Source: Paenibacillus oceani
GTDB taxonomy: Bacteria > Bacillota > Bacilli > Paenibacillales > NBRC-103111
NCBI RefSeq assembly: GCF_014705615.1
Contig: NZ_JACXJA010000016.1
Location: 62,001-126,000, forward strand
Direction: 5' to 3'
Length of the DNA stretch: 64,000 bases
Shown here: positions 1 to 8,143 of the stretch, one piece after another
Layout: each line of letters begins with the position of its first letter
Numbering within the stretch: the first letter of the stretch is position 1
Made by a program: the position numbers and the translations under genes
Notes under the pieces: model-generated
Told to the model about the DNA's origin: nothing
Database searches by the model: none
What the model saw: only the letters and a program-made list of their open reading frames with translations

Positions 1-1
1 G

Positions 2-511
2 ACCTGGCTTATGAACAGTCTGATCAAAATGTCGCGGCTTGAGGCCGGGATGATCGAGATCCGCAAGGAAAGCGCAAGTCTTGCCGATACGGTGTTGTCG
101 GCGATCAAGCAGGCCTATCCGGGCGCCGATTCGAAAGGAATGGAGATCCGGTTTCAGTGTGGACAGCCGGTCGTGATCCATCACGACGTCAAATGGACCG
201 GTGAGGCGGTTTACAATGTCATCGACAACGCCGTAAAATATTCGCCGCCCGGTGCGATCATCGAGGTCGGAATCGACGTGTATGAGTTTTTTGCGAGAGT
301 AGACGTCTGGGATTACGGCGAAGGGATCACTGAAGACGAGATAAACCGGCTGTTTCAGCGGTTTTACCGGGGAGACAACGCACGGAACGTCGAAGGGGCC
401 GGCATCGGTCTGTATTTGACCCGGAAGATGATAACCGAGCAGGGCGGCTACATCAAGGTAACCTCGACACCAGGGAAAGGAAGCCGATTCTCGGTCTTTT
501 TACCTGTATAA
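2..511 (+). CDS. Sensor histidine kinase, C-terminal part (cut by window edge)
   Basis: This is the end of a two-component sensor kinase; the reading frame is open to the left edge, so the sensor region and the phospho-accepting His lie outside the window. What remains is the end of the dimerisation helix (the LIKMSRLEAG stretch that follows the H-box in HisKA proteins) and a complete HATPase_c ATP-binding domain. Its N box is NVIDNAVKYSPPG, the G1 box DYGEGI, the F box LFQRFYRG and the G2 box GAGIGLYL, all intact, so the ATPase half should be functional. No response regulator is visible; it would be expected upstream, outside the window. Family assignment is secure, the signal sensed is unknown. 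Confidence 0.93.
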   Translation, partial: TWLMNSLIKMSRLEAGMIEIRKESASLADTVLSAIKQAYPGADSKGMEIRFQCGQPVVIHHDVKWTGEAVYNVIDNAVKYSPPGAIIEVGIDVYEFFARVDVWDYGEGITEDEINRLFQRFYRGDNARNVEGAGIGLYLTRKMITEQGGYIKVTSTPGKGSRFSVFLPV

Positions 512-561
512 CCGGTTCGGTCCGGCGCCGGTTCAAATCTGCTATTCGAGGGGGAATTGAA

Positions 562-1143
562 ATGAAAGCCGTAGTTATCGTAGCTCATCCGAACAAAGCC
601 AGCTTTAATCACGCGATTGCAGGCCGAGTCCGCAAAACTTTGGAGAACAAAGGGTATGATGTGTTTTTTCATGATCTATACGCGGAGAACTTCAATCCGA
701 TCTTTGTGAATGAAAGCTCTAACGTCGAAGATGAGCTTGTCTTGCTTCATCGCCGGCATATGGTGGAAGCGGACGCTATCTTTATCGTTCATCCGAATTG
801 GTGGGGGCAGCCGCCTGCGATACTGAAAGGCTGGGTCGATAAAGTATTGTTCGAAGGTGTGGCGTATAAGTTCCCGGAAGGAGTGGACGGCGGCGGAGTT
901 CCGGTAGGGCTGCTGCAAGCCGGCGTTGTTCAAATTTTGAACACTTCCGACACGCCTGAAGAAAGGGAACGGGCGGAATTTCACGACCCGCTGGATACGA
1001 TCTGGAAAAACTGCATCTTTAAATATTGCGGTGTCCTGAACGTACACCGGAAAGTGTTCCGGGTTATAGCTTCTAGCACGGAGCCGGAACGGATCGCCTG
1101 GCTGGATGAAGTGGAAGCGATCACGACCAGCCGGTTGAGTTAG
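562..1143 (+). CDS. Flavodoxin-fold NAD(P)H oxidoreductase
   Basis: A 193-residue cytoplasmic protein of the NAD(P)H:quinone oxidoreductase family (YwrO/KefG type) that would use FMN or FAD to transfer two electrons from NAD(P)H to quinones or similar acceptors. The N-terminus AVVIVAHPNKASFN is the family's flavin-phosphate binding loop, and HPNWWGQPPAILKGWVDKV near residue 80 is the typical FMN-ring and substrate segment. Length is normal for the family. The ATG at 562 follows a GAGGGGG ribosome site. It starts 50 bases after the kinase stop and may be read through from it. Family is secure; the substrate is not known. Confidence 0.9.
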   Translation: MKAVVIVAHPNKASFNHAIAGRVRKTLENKGYDVFFHDLYAENFNPIFVNESSNVEDELVLLHRRHMVEADAIFIVHPNWWGQPPAILKGWVDKVLFEGVAYKFPEGVDGGGVPVGLLQAGVVQILNTSDTPEERERAEFHDPLDTIWKNCIFKYCGVLNVHRKVFRVIASSTEPERIAWLDEVEAITTSRLS

Positions 1144-1257
1144 CCGCTGGTCGTTCAGGGCAGTGGTTAGGCTGCGATGTATAAATCGGTATGTGCTTTC
1201 GATATTCTACTATATAAAAGAAGAATTCTATTTCTCGCTTGAAGGGCGGGTGGCGGA

Positions 1258-1833
1258 TTGGAGAGTCACAATACGATTTTATATTTTGTGAGGCACGCCC
1301 AATCGGCATATGTCGAAGGCTCCGAATGGACGCGGGGATTGACGGAGCAGGGGAAACGGGACGCGGAGCGGGTCAAGGATTTACTGACCGGCGAACAGCC
1401 GGACTTGTTCGTGTCGAGCCCTTATCGGAGGGCGGTCGATACGATTCTCCCCTTGGCGCAAGCATGCGGATGCGAGATCCGGCTTGAGGAGGATCTGCGT
1501 GAACGTGCATTGTCAGGTGCGGAAATGGGCAAGGATCGTTTTTTTGATGCGAAGCGGACCTTGTTCGAGCAGCAAGACTTCGCCTACCCCGGCGGCGAAT
1601 CGAGCAACGAGGCGCGGCGGCGGGCGAGTCCGGTTATCGCGGATTTGCTGAAGCGGCATACGGGCAAACGGATCGTGATCGGCACTCATGGCGACATTAT
1701 GACTTTAATGCTGCAGACGTACGACCCGTCCTGCGATTTCGGGTTTTGGCAAAACACGACGATGCCGGATATTTACAAGCTTGAATTTGACATGCAAGGT
1801 GAGCTGATCGCGAAGAGAAGATTATGGGGCTGA
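1258..1833 (+). CDS. Histidine phosphatase family protein
   Basis: A 191-residue phosphoglycerate-mutase-like phosphatase. The catalytic RHA motif (VRHAQSAY, residues about 11-18, containing the phospho-accepting His) opens the domain; LFVSSPYRRAVDT is the second conserved Arg-containing segment, ERALSG carries the conserved Glu, and the second catalytic His lies in VIGTHGD near residue 143. The domain is complete. The start is TTG at 1258, downstream of a weak GGGCGG site; no ATG fits the alignment. Its stop TGA at 1831 is embedded in the ribosome site of the next gene, so the two are probably co-translated. Substrate unknown. Confidence 0.88.
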   Translation: MESHNTILYFVRHAQSAYVEGSEWTRGLTEQGKRDAERVKDLLTGEQPDLFVSSPYRRAVDTILPLAQACGCEIRLEEDLRERALSGAEMGKDRFFDAKRTLFEQQDFAYPGGESSNEARRRASPVIADLLKRHTGKRIVIGTHGDIMTLMLQTYDPSCDFGFWQNTTMPDIYKLEFDMQGELIAKRRLWG

Positions 1834-1846
1834 AGGAGGTCTGACA

Positions 1847-2341
1847 TTGATCCGATTGTGTACGATGGACGATGCTGCGACGATTTATGAGATTATTAAT
1901 GATGCCGCGTCAGCCTATAAAGGGACGATCCCGGAGGACCGGTATCGGGAACCGTATATGCCTGTAGAGGAACTGGAGGCGGAAATCGCGGACGGCGTCT
2001 TGTTTTGGGGCGTCGAGCGGGACGGAGGTTTAGTCGGTGTGATGGGCATCCAGGACAAAGGAGAGGTGGCGTTAATCCGCCATGCTTACGTCCGCACGAC
2101 CGAGCGGAACGGGGGGATCGGTACCCGGCTGCTGTCGCACTTGATGAGCCAGACGGAGAAGCCGGTGCTGATCGGAACTTGGGAAGCGGCGGAGTGGGCG
2201 ATCCGGTTTTATCAGAAAAACGGGTTCGCGTTCGTGTCACCGGAAGAGAAGCGAATCCTGCTTCAGCGGTTCTGGAACGTGCCGGAACGGCAAATCGAGA
2301 CGTCCGTCGTCTTGTGCGACAGCCGGTGGAGCGCGAATTGA
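1847..2341 (+). CDS. GNAT family N-acetyltransferase
   Basis: A 164-residue acetyl-CoA-dependent acyltransferase. The fold is visible as an N-terminal DAATIYEIIN helix, a central strand VALIRHAYVRTTERN and the acetyl-CoA pyrophosphate-binding loop NGGIGTRLL (motif A, about residues 85-95), followed by FYQKNGF, the usual motif B. The start is TTG at 1847, set 7 bases behind a perfect AAGGAGGT site that overlaps the stop of the preceding phosphatase gene. Substrate cannot be told from sequence. Confidence 0.88.
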   Translation: MIRLCTMDDAATIYEIINDAASAYKGTIPEDRYREPYMPVEELEAEIADGVLFWGVERDGGLVGVMGIQDKGEVALIRHAYVRTTERNGGIGTRLLSHLMSQTEKPVLIGTWEAAEWAIRFYQKNGFAFVSPEEKRILLQRFWNVPERQIETSVVLCDSRWSAN

Positions 2342-2390
2342 TATCCGGAAAACGAACGTAGATGATGCTTTATATCGGACCGGAGGAATT

Positions 2391-2861
2391 ATGCCAATCG
2401 TTCATGTGGAGATTGTAGTGCGAAGCGACCTCGAAAGCTGCTTCGACGCGTCAAGGGATATCGGTCTGCATACGAAGACGGTATGGAAACATACGCGGGA
2501 ACAAGCGGTAGCGGGTGTGACGTCCGGGCTGATCGGCTATGGCGAGACCGTAACGTTTGAAGCGACCCACTTCGGCATCCGGCAGCGGTTAACTTCGAAG
2601 ATTGTGGAATTTGATCGGCCGTACCGGTTTGTGGACGAGATGCAAAAAGGAGCGTTCGCTTACCTCCGGCATGCTCACGATTTTCTAGAGCATCCGGAAG
2701 GAACGCTGATGAAGGATACGCTGGAGTTTCATTCCCCGTACGGAATCATCGGGAAAAGCTTCAACTTCGTCGTGCTGGAGCGGTACATGACCCGGTTTCT
2801 CGCGGATCGGAGCCGTTGTTTAAAGGAACAGATGGAGTCGGGCTTGTGGCGGCGGAGCTGA
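2391..2861 (+). CDS. SRPBCC (START-like) family protein
   Basis: A 156-residue single-domain protein that resembles the polyketide-cyclase/CoxG-like branch of the SRPBCC superfamily: an N-terminal strand (MPIVHVEIVVRS), a helix FDASRDIGLHT, then long strands and a long C-terminal helix (FVVLERYMTRFLADRSRCLKEQME) that would close the hydrophobic ligand pocket. No transmembrane segment or signal peptide. The ATG at 2391 follows a CGGAGGAAT ribosome site. It converges on the P-type ATPase gene, with a hairpin between them. The ligand is unknown; the fold call comes from pattern similarity. Confidence 0.75.
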   Translation: MPIVHVEIVVRSDLESCFDASRDIGLHTKTVWKHTREQAVAGVTSGLIGYGETVTFEATHFGIRQRLTSKIVEFDRPYRFVDEMQKGAFAYLRHAHDFLEHPEGTLMKDTLEFHSPYGIIGKSFNFVVLERYMTRFLADRSRCLKEQMESGLWRRS

Positions 2862-2866
2862 CTGCA

Positions 2867-2899
2867 TAAAACCCTCCGGGAATCGTATGCCCGGAGGGT
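2867..2899 (-). terminator. Intrinsic terminator of the P-type ATPase gene
   Basis: A perfect 10-bp inverted repeat, ACCCTCCGGG (2871-2880) and CCCGGAGGGT (2890-2899), separated by 9 bases. Read on the minus strand the stem is followed by TTTTATG, so it should stop transcription of the 2915-5134 gene. The plus-strand side lacks a T-run, so it probably only weakly stops readthrough from the SRPBCC gene. Confidence 0.8.
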
Positions 2900-2914
2900 G
2901 TCAATGAAAAGGAG

Positions 2915-5134
2915 TTAGCCCGGCTGCTTCTGTCTGGTTTGGAGCAGAATCGTTAAACTGACGAGAGTTACGAATATCGTCGCTCCCATATCGGACAAGA
3001 TGGCGATCCATAGCGTCAGCCAGCCGGGTATGGTGAGCAGAATCGCCAGCAGCTTCAAGCCGAGCGAGACGGAGATGTTGAACTTGATAATCCGGTTCAC
3101 TTTTTTGGAGATGCGGATCGCCTCGGGCAGCTTGCCCAAATGGTCCTGCATCAGGACAATGTCCGCCGTCTCGATTGCGCTGTCCGTTCCTTTCCCCATG
3201 GCGATTCCGAGCTGGGCGGCGGCCAGAGCGGGAGCGTCGTTCATGCCGTCCCCGATCATCGCTACGCGGCCGTGCTGTTCAAGCTCCTTGATCTTAGCGA
3301 CCTTATCCTCCGGGAGGAGATTGCTGTAGTAATTGCTGACGCCTACGGCAGCCGCCACTTTCTCGGCTGTTTTCCGGTGATCTCCGGTCAGCATAACGGT
3401 TTCACGGATGCCGGCCCGGTGAAGGGCGGCGATTGTATGGCGGCTTTCCTCGCGAACCTCGTCGGCGATTCCGAATATACCCAGAATGTGATCCGTATCC
3501 GCCACAAGCACGAGGGTAAGTCCTTCGTTTTTTAACTCCTCGATCGAAGCGCGTACGGTGTCGTTAAGCGTAATATGATCGATCGCTTTTTCGCTGCCGA
3601 TCCAGTATGTCCTACCTTCCACTTTTGCGGTCAAGCCTTTTCCAGTCTGATTTTGCATCTCCTCGGCATCAGGCGGCACGATGCTTAATCGGTCCAGTTC
3701 CTTCATGATGGCTTTGGCCAGAGGATGGGAGGACGATTTCTCCATAGCCCCCGCAACCCGGTAAAAACGTTCCTCGGCGTATACGACCGTACGCTGCACA
3801 TGCGGCTCGCCTTTCGTAAGCGTTCCGGTTTTGTCGAAGGCGAGGATGTCGATTTTGCCGAGCTGCTCCAAAAACACGCCGCCTTTGACGAGAATACCGT
3901 TCCGTGCGTTCCGCGCAATTCCCGAGATGATCGCAATCGGCGAAGACAAGATTAACGCACACGGGCAACCGACGATTAATACGGCCAAGCCCTGGTACAG
4001 CCATTTCCCCCAGTCGCCCCCGAGCATCAGGGGAGGGACGATGATAACAAGTGCGGCGATGATCATAATAAGCGGCGTATAGATTTTGGCGAATTTGTTA
4101 ATGAACAGCTCCGTTGGAGTTTTCGTCTCCTGGGCCTCTTCGACCAAATGCAATATTTTTGCAAGCGACGAATCGCTATAAGGCTTGTCGATGCGAACCC
4201 GCAGGACGCCGTCGTTATTGAGACTGCCTCCGAATACGAACTCGCCGGCCGTTTTCTCGATCGGCATCGATTCTCCGGTAATCGCCGCTTCGTTTACCGA
4301 GCTTCTTCCTTCCGCAATTGTCCCGTCGGACGGAATTTTCTCGCCGGGTTTTACCAGAACGATATCGCCCACCGCCAGCGCCTCGATCGGGATGACCGTT
4401 TCTACGCCGTTGACCACTTTGACGGCTTCCTTGGGAGCGACTTGCAGCAGCGTTTCCATCGTCCGCCGGGCTTTCTCCATGCCCATGCCTTCCAGCAGCT
4501 CGTTCAACCCGAAGAGAATGGCGACCAGGGTCGCTTCCTTCCATTCGCCGATTGAAACCGCTCCGACCAAGGCTACCGTCATTAACGTGTCGATATCGAA
4601 CCGGAGCCGGAACAAATTTTTCAAGCCGCGCATAAACGTGGTATACCCGCTCAAAACAGTCGCCAGCAAATACAAACCGATCAGATACGGTTCGCCGATC
4701 TGTCCGCCGAGCAGCAGGGCCGCCGCATACAAAGCGCCCGACGTGATCAGCAGCCCCCAGATTCGCGAATGGGAGCCGCCGTGCGAATGGTCGTGCCCGT
4801 GCGAATCGTCGTGATCATGATGAACATGTCCATGCGAATGATCGTGGCCGTGGTCGTGACCATGGGAGTGATCGTGTCCGTGACTATGCGAATGTCCGCC
4901 GGATGCGTGATTTTGATCGTGTTGATGCGGTCTGGGCTGCGGCCTGATCAAGGCGGCGCCGTCCGTTTTTAATATTTGTTCGACCTTGGCGAGATCGATT
5001 AGCGGATGAAGCGTAAGTTTGCCGGAGTTAAAGCTAAGCTTGGCATCGCTGCCGTGCTCCAGCCGCCGGATTTCATCCTCGAGTCTTTGGGCGCAGCCCC
5101 CGCAGGAAAGTCCCTTTACTTTGTACTCGGCCAT
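2915..5134 (-). CDS. cadA: Heavy-metal translocating P1B-type ATPase (Cd/Zn/Pb export)
   Basis: A 739-residue membrane pump. An N-terminal heavy-metal-associated domain carries GLSCGGC (C11, C14). It is followed by a very His-rich linker (about residues 70-125, dozens of H/D/G residues), expected to bind zinc or cadmium. Then come the TGES actuator motif (about 287), the CPC ion-binding motif in the sixth membrane helix (about 390), the phosphorylation motif DKTGTLT (about 434) and the hinge GDGMNDAP (about 635). CPC plus the His-rich tail points to divalent soft metals rather than copper. The ATG at 5134 follows an AGAAGG site. The gene has its own promoter overlapped by an inverted repeat, but no ArsR/CadC repressor is adjacent, so the regulator must act from elsewhere. 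The symbol is by family, not demonstrated specificity. Confidence 0.93.
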   Translation of the reverse strand: MAEYKVKGLSCGGCAQRLEDEIRRLEHGSDAKLSFNSGKLTLHPLIDLAKVEQILKTDGAALIRPQPRPHQHDQNHASGGHSHSHGHDHSHGHDHGHDHSHGHVHHDHDDSHGHDHSHGGSHSRIWGLLITSGALYAAALLLGGQIGEPYLIGLYLLATVLSGYTTFMRGLKNLFRLRFDIDTLMTVALVGAVSIGEWKEATLVAILFGLNELLEGMGMEKARRTMETLLQVAPKEAVKVVNGVETVIPIEALAVGDIVLVKPGEKIPSDGTIAEGRSSVNEAAITGESMPIEKTAGEFVFGGSLNNDGVLRVRIDKPYSDSSLAKILHLVEEAQETKTPTELFINKFAKIYTPLIMIIAALVIIVPPLMLGGDWGKWLYQGLAVLIVGCPCALILSSPIAIISGIARNARNGILVKGGVFLEQLGKIDILAFDKTGTLTKGEPHVQRTVVYAEERFYRVAGAMEKSSSHPLAKAIMKELDRLSIVPPDAEEMQNQTGKGLTAKVEGRTYWIGSEKAIDHITLNDTVRASIEELKNEGLTLVLVADTDHILGIFGIADEVREESRHTIAALHRAGIRETVMLTGDHRKTAEKVAAAVGVSNYYSNLLPEDKVAKIKELEQHGRVAMIGDGMNDAPALAAAQLGIAMGKGTDSAIETADIVLMQDHLGKLPEAIRISKKVNRIIKFNISVSLGLKLLAILLTIPGWLTLWIAILSDMGATIFVTLVSLTILLQTRQKQPG

Positions 5135-5154
5135 GACGAAACCTTCTTTCCGAT

Positions 5155-5204
5155 AACATATGATTATATGTTCATATGATATGTCGCATTTCGTTTTTTG
5201 TCAA
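5155..5204 (-). promoter_or_regulatory. Promoter and likely metal-responsive operator of cadA
   Basis: On the minus strand there is a near-consensus sigma-A promoter: TTGACA (5204-5199), a 17-base spacer and TATCAT (5181-5176). Directly downstream of the -10 box lies a perfect inverted repeat AACATAT-gatt-ATATGTT (5155-5172); CATATGAT also repeats at 5157 and 5173. The AT-rich palindrome overlapping the start of transcription is the arrangement typical of ArsR/SmtB-family repressors, which release DNA on metal binding. The promoter is seen; the repressor identity is inferred. Confidence 0.75.
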
Positions 5205-5319
5205 ACCTATATTTCCCACAATGCAGCAATACTAATTGATTAAAAACGTTGTTTCTGTTGCGATACCCAAAAAATGTATAATAGGATGGATACCTGAGGA
5301 AGCAGGGACTTGAACGCTG

Positions 5320-5781
5320 ATGGAGGAAAAGAAAATGGCAGTCGAAGCAGATCGCGAAACGGGATTCAGCATAACTCACGACTATAACGACGAGGATTAC
5401 GACTATGTGGCGGAGAGCTTATACGAGTACAATGTCAGTGCGACCGGGGGACTATTGAGGAAGCCGGCCCGGGATATTCATCTGTTTTTAAGGGACGAGT
5501 CCGGGCGGGTGGCCGGAGGGATTTTTTGCGAAACGTTTTCCTACTGCATGTACATCGACGTTTTTTGGATCGATGAGTTATACCGGAGCCAAGGTTACGG
5601 CAAGAAGCTGCTGCTCGAAGCGGAGAGAGCCGGCAAAGAGATGGGATGCCTGTTCTCGCACACGTCCACCTTTTCGTATCAGGCGCCAGAATTTTACAAA
5701 GGGATGGGATATGAGGTGTTCGGCGTGCTGGACGAATACCCGGACGGGATCAAGCAATTTTTTCTGAAAAAACGGTTGTAG
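5320..5781 (+). CDS. GNAT family N-acetyltransferase
   Basis: A 153-residue GNAT-fold protein. IDVFWIDELYRSQGYGKKLLLEAERAG (about 82-108) is motif A with the Q-x-x-G-x-G type loop (RSQGYG) that grips acetyl-CoA pyrophosphate; FYKGMGYEVFG is motif B. It matches the small acetyltransferases whose N-terminus reads like FSITHDYNDEDYDYV. The start at 5320 is ATG; a second in-frame ATG lies at 5335 behind GGAGGAAAAG, so the shorter form may be the real one. A TATAAT at 5277-5282 may be its -10 box, without a convincing -35. Substrate unknown. Confidence 0.82.
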   Translation: MEEKKMAVEADRETGFSITHDYNDEDYDYVAESLYEYNVSATGGLLRKPARDIHLFLRDESGRVAGGIFCETFSYCMYIDVFWIDELYRSQGYGKKLLLEAERAGKEMGCLFSHTSTFSYQAPEFYKGMGYEVFGVLDEYPDGIKQFFLKKRL

Positions 5782-5827
5782 GTGGAGCTGCGGCATACTT
5801 CATGACTTTGGCTAAAGCAAGGAGACG

Positions 5828-6520
5828 ATGCACCGATCCAAAAGAGTAGATTATTTTTCAAAAAAACCGAACGATTTCGATAAAAAAAACCAATATAGTG
5901 TAGGCAAAAGGAGGGAGGAGAGCGCAATCGATCCGACACCGGAATTAATCGATCGGGTGCTGAATGGGGATGGCCATGCCTTTGAGCAGCTGTACAACCT
6001 AACGATCCGTAACGTATACCGGACCTTATACTTCTTATGCGGTGCGGACCGGGACGACGTCGAGGATATCGTCCAAAGTGTATATTTGGAGTTGTACCGC
6101 TGTCTGTCGAACTTCAACAAAGGCAGCTCATTCACTGCATGGATGTCGGGAATTACATTGCGGCAGCAGCAAGCCTATAAACGGCAAAAGTGGAAGGAAC
6201 GGCGCAGGAGGGAGCGGCTCTACTCGGTTCGAGACACGGACCGGAGCATCGGCGCGGACGGGACATCCCATTCGCCGGCTGAAGAAGTTATGGAGCAGCT
6301 GGACCTGCTGTCGGATAAGCTTCGGCAGGTGATCGTCCTGCATTATCTAAGCGACCTGACTCAACAGGAAGTGGCCGATCTGCTGGGCATCCCGGTCGGC
6401 ACCGTCAAGTCGAGAATCAATCTGGCGTTAAGACGGCTAAGGGAACTGGGAAGGAGGGAGCACGATGCGCAACCGGGACGAGCTGATCCGGTCCATACTC
6501 GACAAAGCGGCCGCCATTGA
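5828..6520 (+). CDS. ECF-like RNA polymerase sigma factor
   Basis: A 230-residue sigma-70 family protein with region 2 at about residues 45-115 (HAFEQLYNLTIRNVY and the DDVEDIVQSVYLELYR -10 recognition helix) and region 4 at about 150-210 (LRQVIVLHYLSDLTQQEVADLLGIPVGTVKSRI, the -35 reading helix-turn-helix). Regions 1.1 and 3 are absent, as in extracytoplasmic-function factors. The first 33 residues are AT-rich, charged and poorly conserved-looking. A much better ribosome site (AGGAGGGAGGAG, ending at 5920) stands 6 bases before Ile34 (ATC), so the ATG start at 5828 is uncertain. The 3' end overlaps the next gene by 56 bases, implying coupled translation with a partner that may be its anti-sigma factor. 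Confidence 0.86.
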   Translation: MHRSKRVDYFSKKPNDFDKKNQYSVGKRREESAIDPTPELIDRVLNGDGHAFEQLYNLTIRNVYRTLYFLCGADRDDVEDIVQSVYLELYRCLSNFNKGSSFTAWMSGITLRQQQAYKRQKWKERRRRERLYSVRDTDRSIGADGTSHSPAEEVMEQLDLLSDKLRQVIVLHYLSDLTQQEVADLLGIPVGTVKSRINLALRRLRELGRREHDAQPGRADPVHTRQSGRH

Positions 6521-7220
6521 ACCGCCTCCGGAGCTTAAAGGGAAAGTGATGCAGCTGGTGCTGCGCGGCGGCAGCGGAAATCCCGTATCCGCGATCCGAG
6601 TCGATTCCTGGGATGAGTCCGATCCGATGGACCGGATCTTGCAGCAGTTGAAGCCGGGCATGGGCATTGCAGTGTATATAGCCGGTACGGCAGATCGCAC
6701 AGTCAGCCAGCAAACCTGCTACAAACCGGTCGAATGGACAGGGAGTCTGAACGGGCTTCTGGAGGCAGCCGCACCGTATGATCCGCGATTGCCAGCAGGG
6801 GCCGAGTTGATCCGAGCGAGTGTGATGTACGGATTCGATAACTTAACCAATGACGAAATAGCGGAAATGATCGAACGGAGCGAACATACCGGACAGCGGG
6901 TAGTCGTCAGAGACCTGGTTCCGAACGATCGTCTCGTAGGCGCACAGCTGGATTATACGTACGGAGGCACATCGTTTGAGTATCACATCCTGACGACAAC
7001 CAAAAGCCGGATACACGTGCCGGATATACAAAGTCATCGCATTGAACGGGTGGCGGTTAACGGACAAGAGGGCCTCTACTTGTCGGACGGGTATCAGAAT
7101 CAAATGATCTGGGTTGAGGAAGATTCGGCTTCCGGTTATCCGCTTCAATACGAGATCCGAGCCCGCCAAGCGGAGAAAAAGTGGCTGCTGGCGATCGCCG
7201 GATTATGCACGATCAGGTGA
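6465..7220 (+). CDS. Sigma-factor partner, possible soluble anti-sigma protein
   Basis: A 251-residue protein with no signal peptide and no clear membrane segment. Its position, starting inside the sigma gene behind GGAAGGAGGGAG, is where anti-sigma factors usually sit. The N-terminal 40 residues (MRNRDELIRSILDKAA..PPPELKGKVMQLV) look like the start of an anti-sigma helical domain, but there is no HxxxCxxC zinc motif. The C-terminal part (VNGQEGLYLSDGYQNQMIWVEEDS.. then an LAIAGL end) recalls DUF4367-type domains found at the C-terminus of membrane anti-sigma proteins. The anti-sigma role is inferred from context only. Confidence 0.6.
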   Translation: MRNRDELIRSILDKAAAIEPPPELKGKVMQLVLRGGSGNPVSAIRVDSWDESDPMDRILQQLKPGMGIAVYIAGTADRTVSQQTCYKPVEWTGSLNGLLEAAAPYDPRLPAGAELIRASVMYGFDNLTNDEIAEMIERSEHTGQRVVVRDLVPNDRLVGAQLDYTYGGTSFEYHILTTTKSRIHVPDIQSHRIERVAVNGQEGLYLSDGYQNQMIWVEEDSASGYPLQYEIRARQAEKKWLLAIAGLCTIR

Positions 7221-7254
7221 TCAGGTGAAAAGACAGTGACTTCGCCATAAACGG

Positions 7255-7305
7255 AAAAAACCGATTGCAGAACCAAGCCGCCGCCGGTTCCGTAATCGGT
7301 TTTTT
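7255..7305 (+). terminator. Bidirectional intrinsic terminator
   Basis: A 12-bp perfect stem, AAAAAACCGATT (7255-7266) and AATCGGTTTTTT (7294-7305), with an inner AACC/GGTT pairing. The T6 and A6 tracts make it effective from both sides, fitting its place between the convergent 7220 and 7354 gene ends. Confidence 0.9.
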
Positions 7306-7353
7306 GTGCGCAACCGGTAACGTTCCGTTCGGGGAAACGCACCCATGAAGCCA

Positions 7354-8136
7354 TCAAGAGCCTGTCGAACGATAATGCTTCACGCCGAAATGCCACACCA
7401 GCAAGCACGGGATTATGAAGACAACCCCGGCTAAAGGGGAGATCATATAGAGCAGATCGCTGCCTTCGGTTTTGCCGAGAATGTACAGCATCGGCAAGTA
7501 ATTAATACATGCAAACGGGATGACGAACGTAAAAAAACGGGACACCCACTTCTCGTAAATATTGAGCGGATATTGGGCCATCTCTCTGCCGCCGTCCGTA
7601 AAAATATTGGCTACCTCCAGCCCCTGGATCGTCCAAAAGCATAAAGTGGCCGCAAGGATGAAAATTCCCGTAAACACGAGGACGCCGCAAGCGATCATCA
7701 GGATCAGCGTAACGATTTTCCAGGCGGTCCAATCGACGGGCAGGCTGGCAATCGCCCAGATCAGCACAATCAAGCTCTGGGTCAACCGTCCGACCCGGGT
7801 GAATTCGAATTTGGAGCCCATCACTTGCACGACGGTGCTTCTCGGGCGGACGAGCAGCCGGTCGAAGTCGCCTCCCGCAACCAGCGAGGAGAACGTATCG
7901 AAGCCCCGGGCAAAACATTCGCTGATGGCAAAGGAGATATGAGTGACCGCGAAGATCATCGCCACCTCGAAAAACGTCCATCCCTTCAACTGGCCGAACC
8001 GTTCGAACAAAAAGTACAATCCTGCGAACATCATAAACGGGGTGAGACACTGGCCGACAGTCAGCATCCAGAAAGACGCGCGGTACTGCATCTGAGACTT
8101 GAACAAGATGACCATATATTTGAAATAAAGCTTCAT
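7354..8136 (-). CDS. ABC-2 family exporter permease (second permease)
   Basis: A 260-residue integral membrane protein with about six hydrophobic segments, of the ABC-2 permease group typified by COG3694/DUF990. The N-terminus (KLYFKYMVILFKSQMQYRASFW) is the characteristic amphipathic lead-in, and the RPRSTVVQVMGSKFE stretch after the first helix pair is conserved in the group. It is the last gene of a three-gene operon, 7 bases after the first permease. With the paired permease and the ATPase it should form an exporter of unknown substrate in the cytoplasmic membrane. Confidence 0.88.
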   Translation of the reverse strand: MKLYFKYMVILFKSQMQYRASFWMLTVGQCLTPFMMFAGLYFLFERFGQLKGWTFFEVAMIFAVTHISFAISECFARGFDTFSSLVAGGDFDRLLVRPRSTVVQVMGSKFEFTRVGRLTQSLIVLIWAIASLPVDWTAWKIVTLILMIACGVLVFTGIFILAATLCFWTIQGLEVANIFTDGGREMAQYPLNIYEKWVSRFFTFVIPFACINYLPMLYILGKTEGSDLLYMISPLAGVVFIIPCLLVWHFGVKHYRSTGS

Positions 8137-8143
8137 CGCCCGC

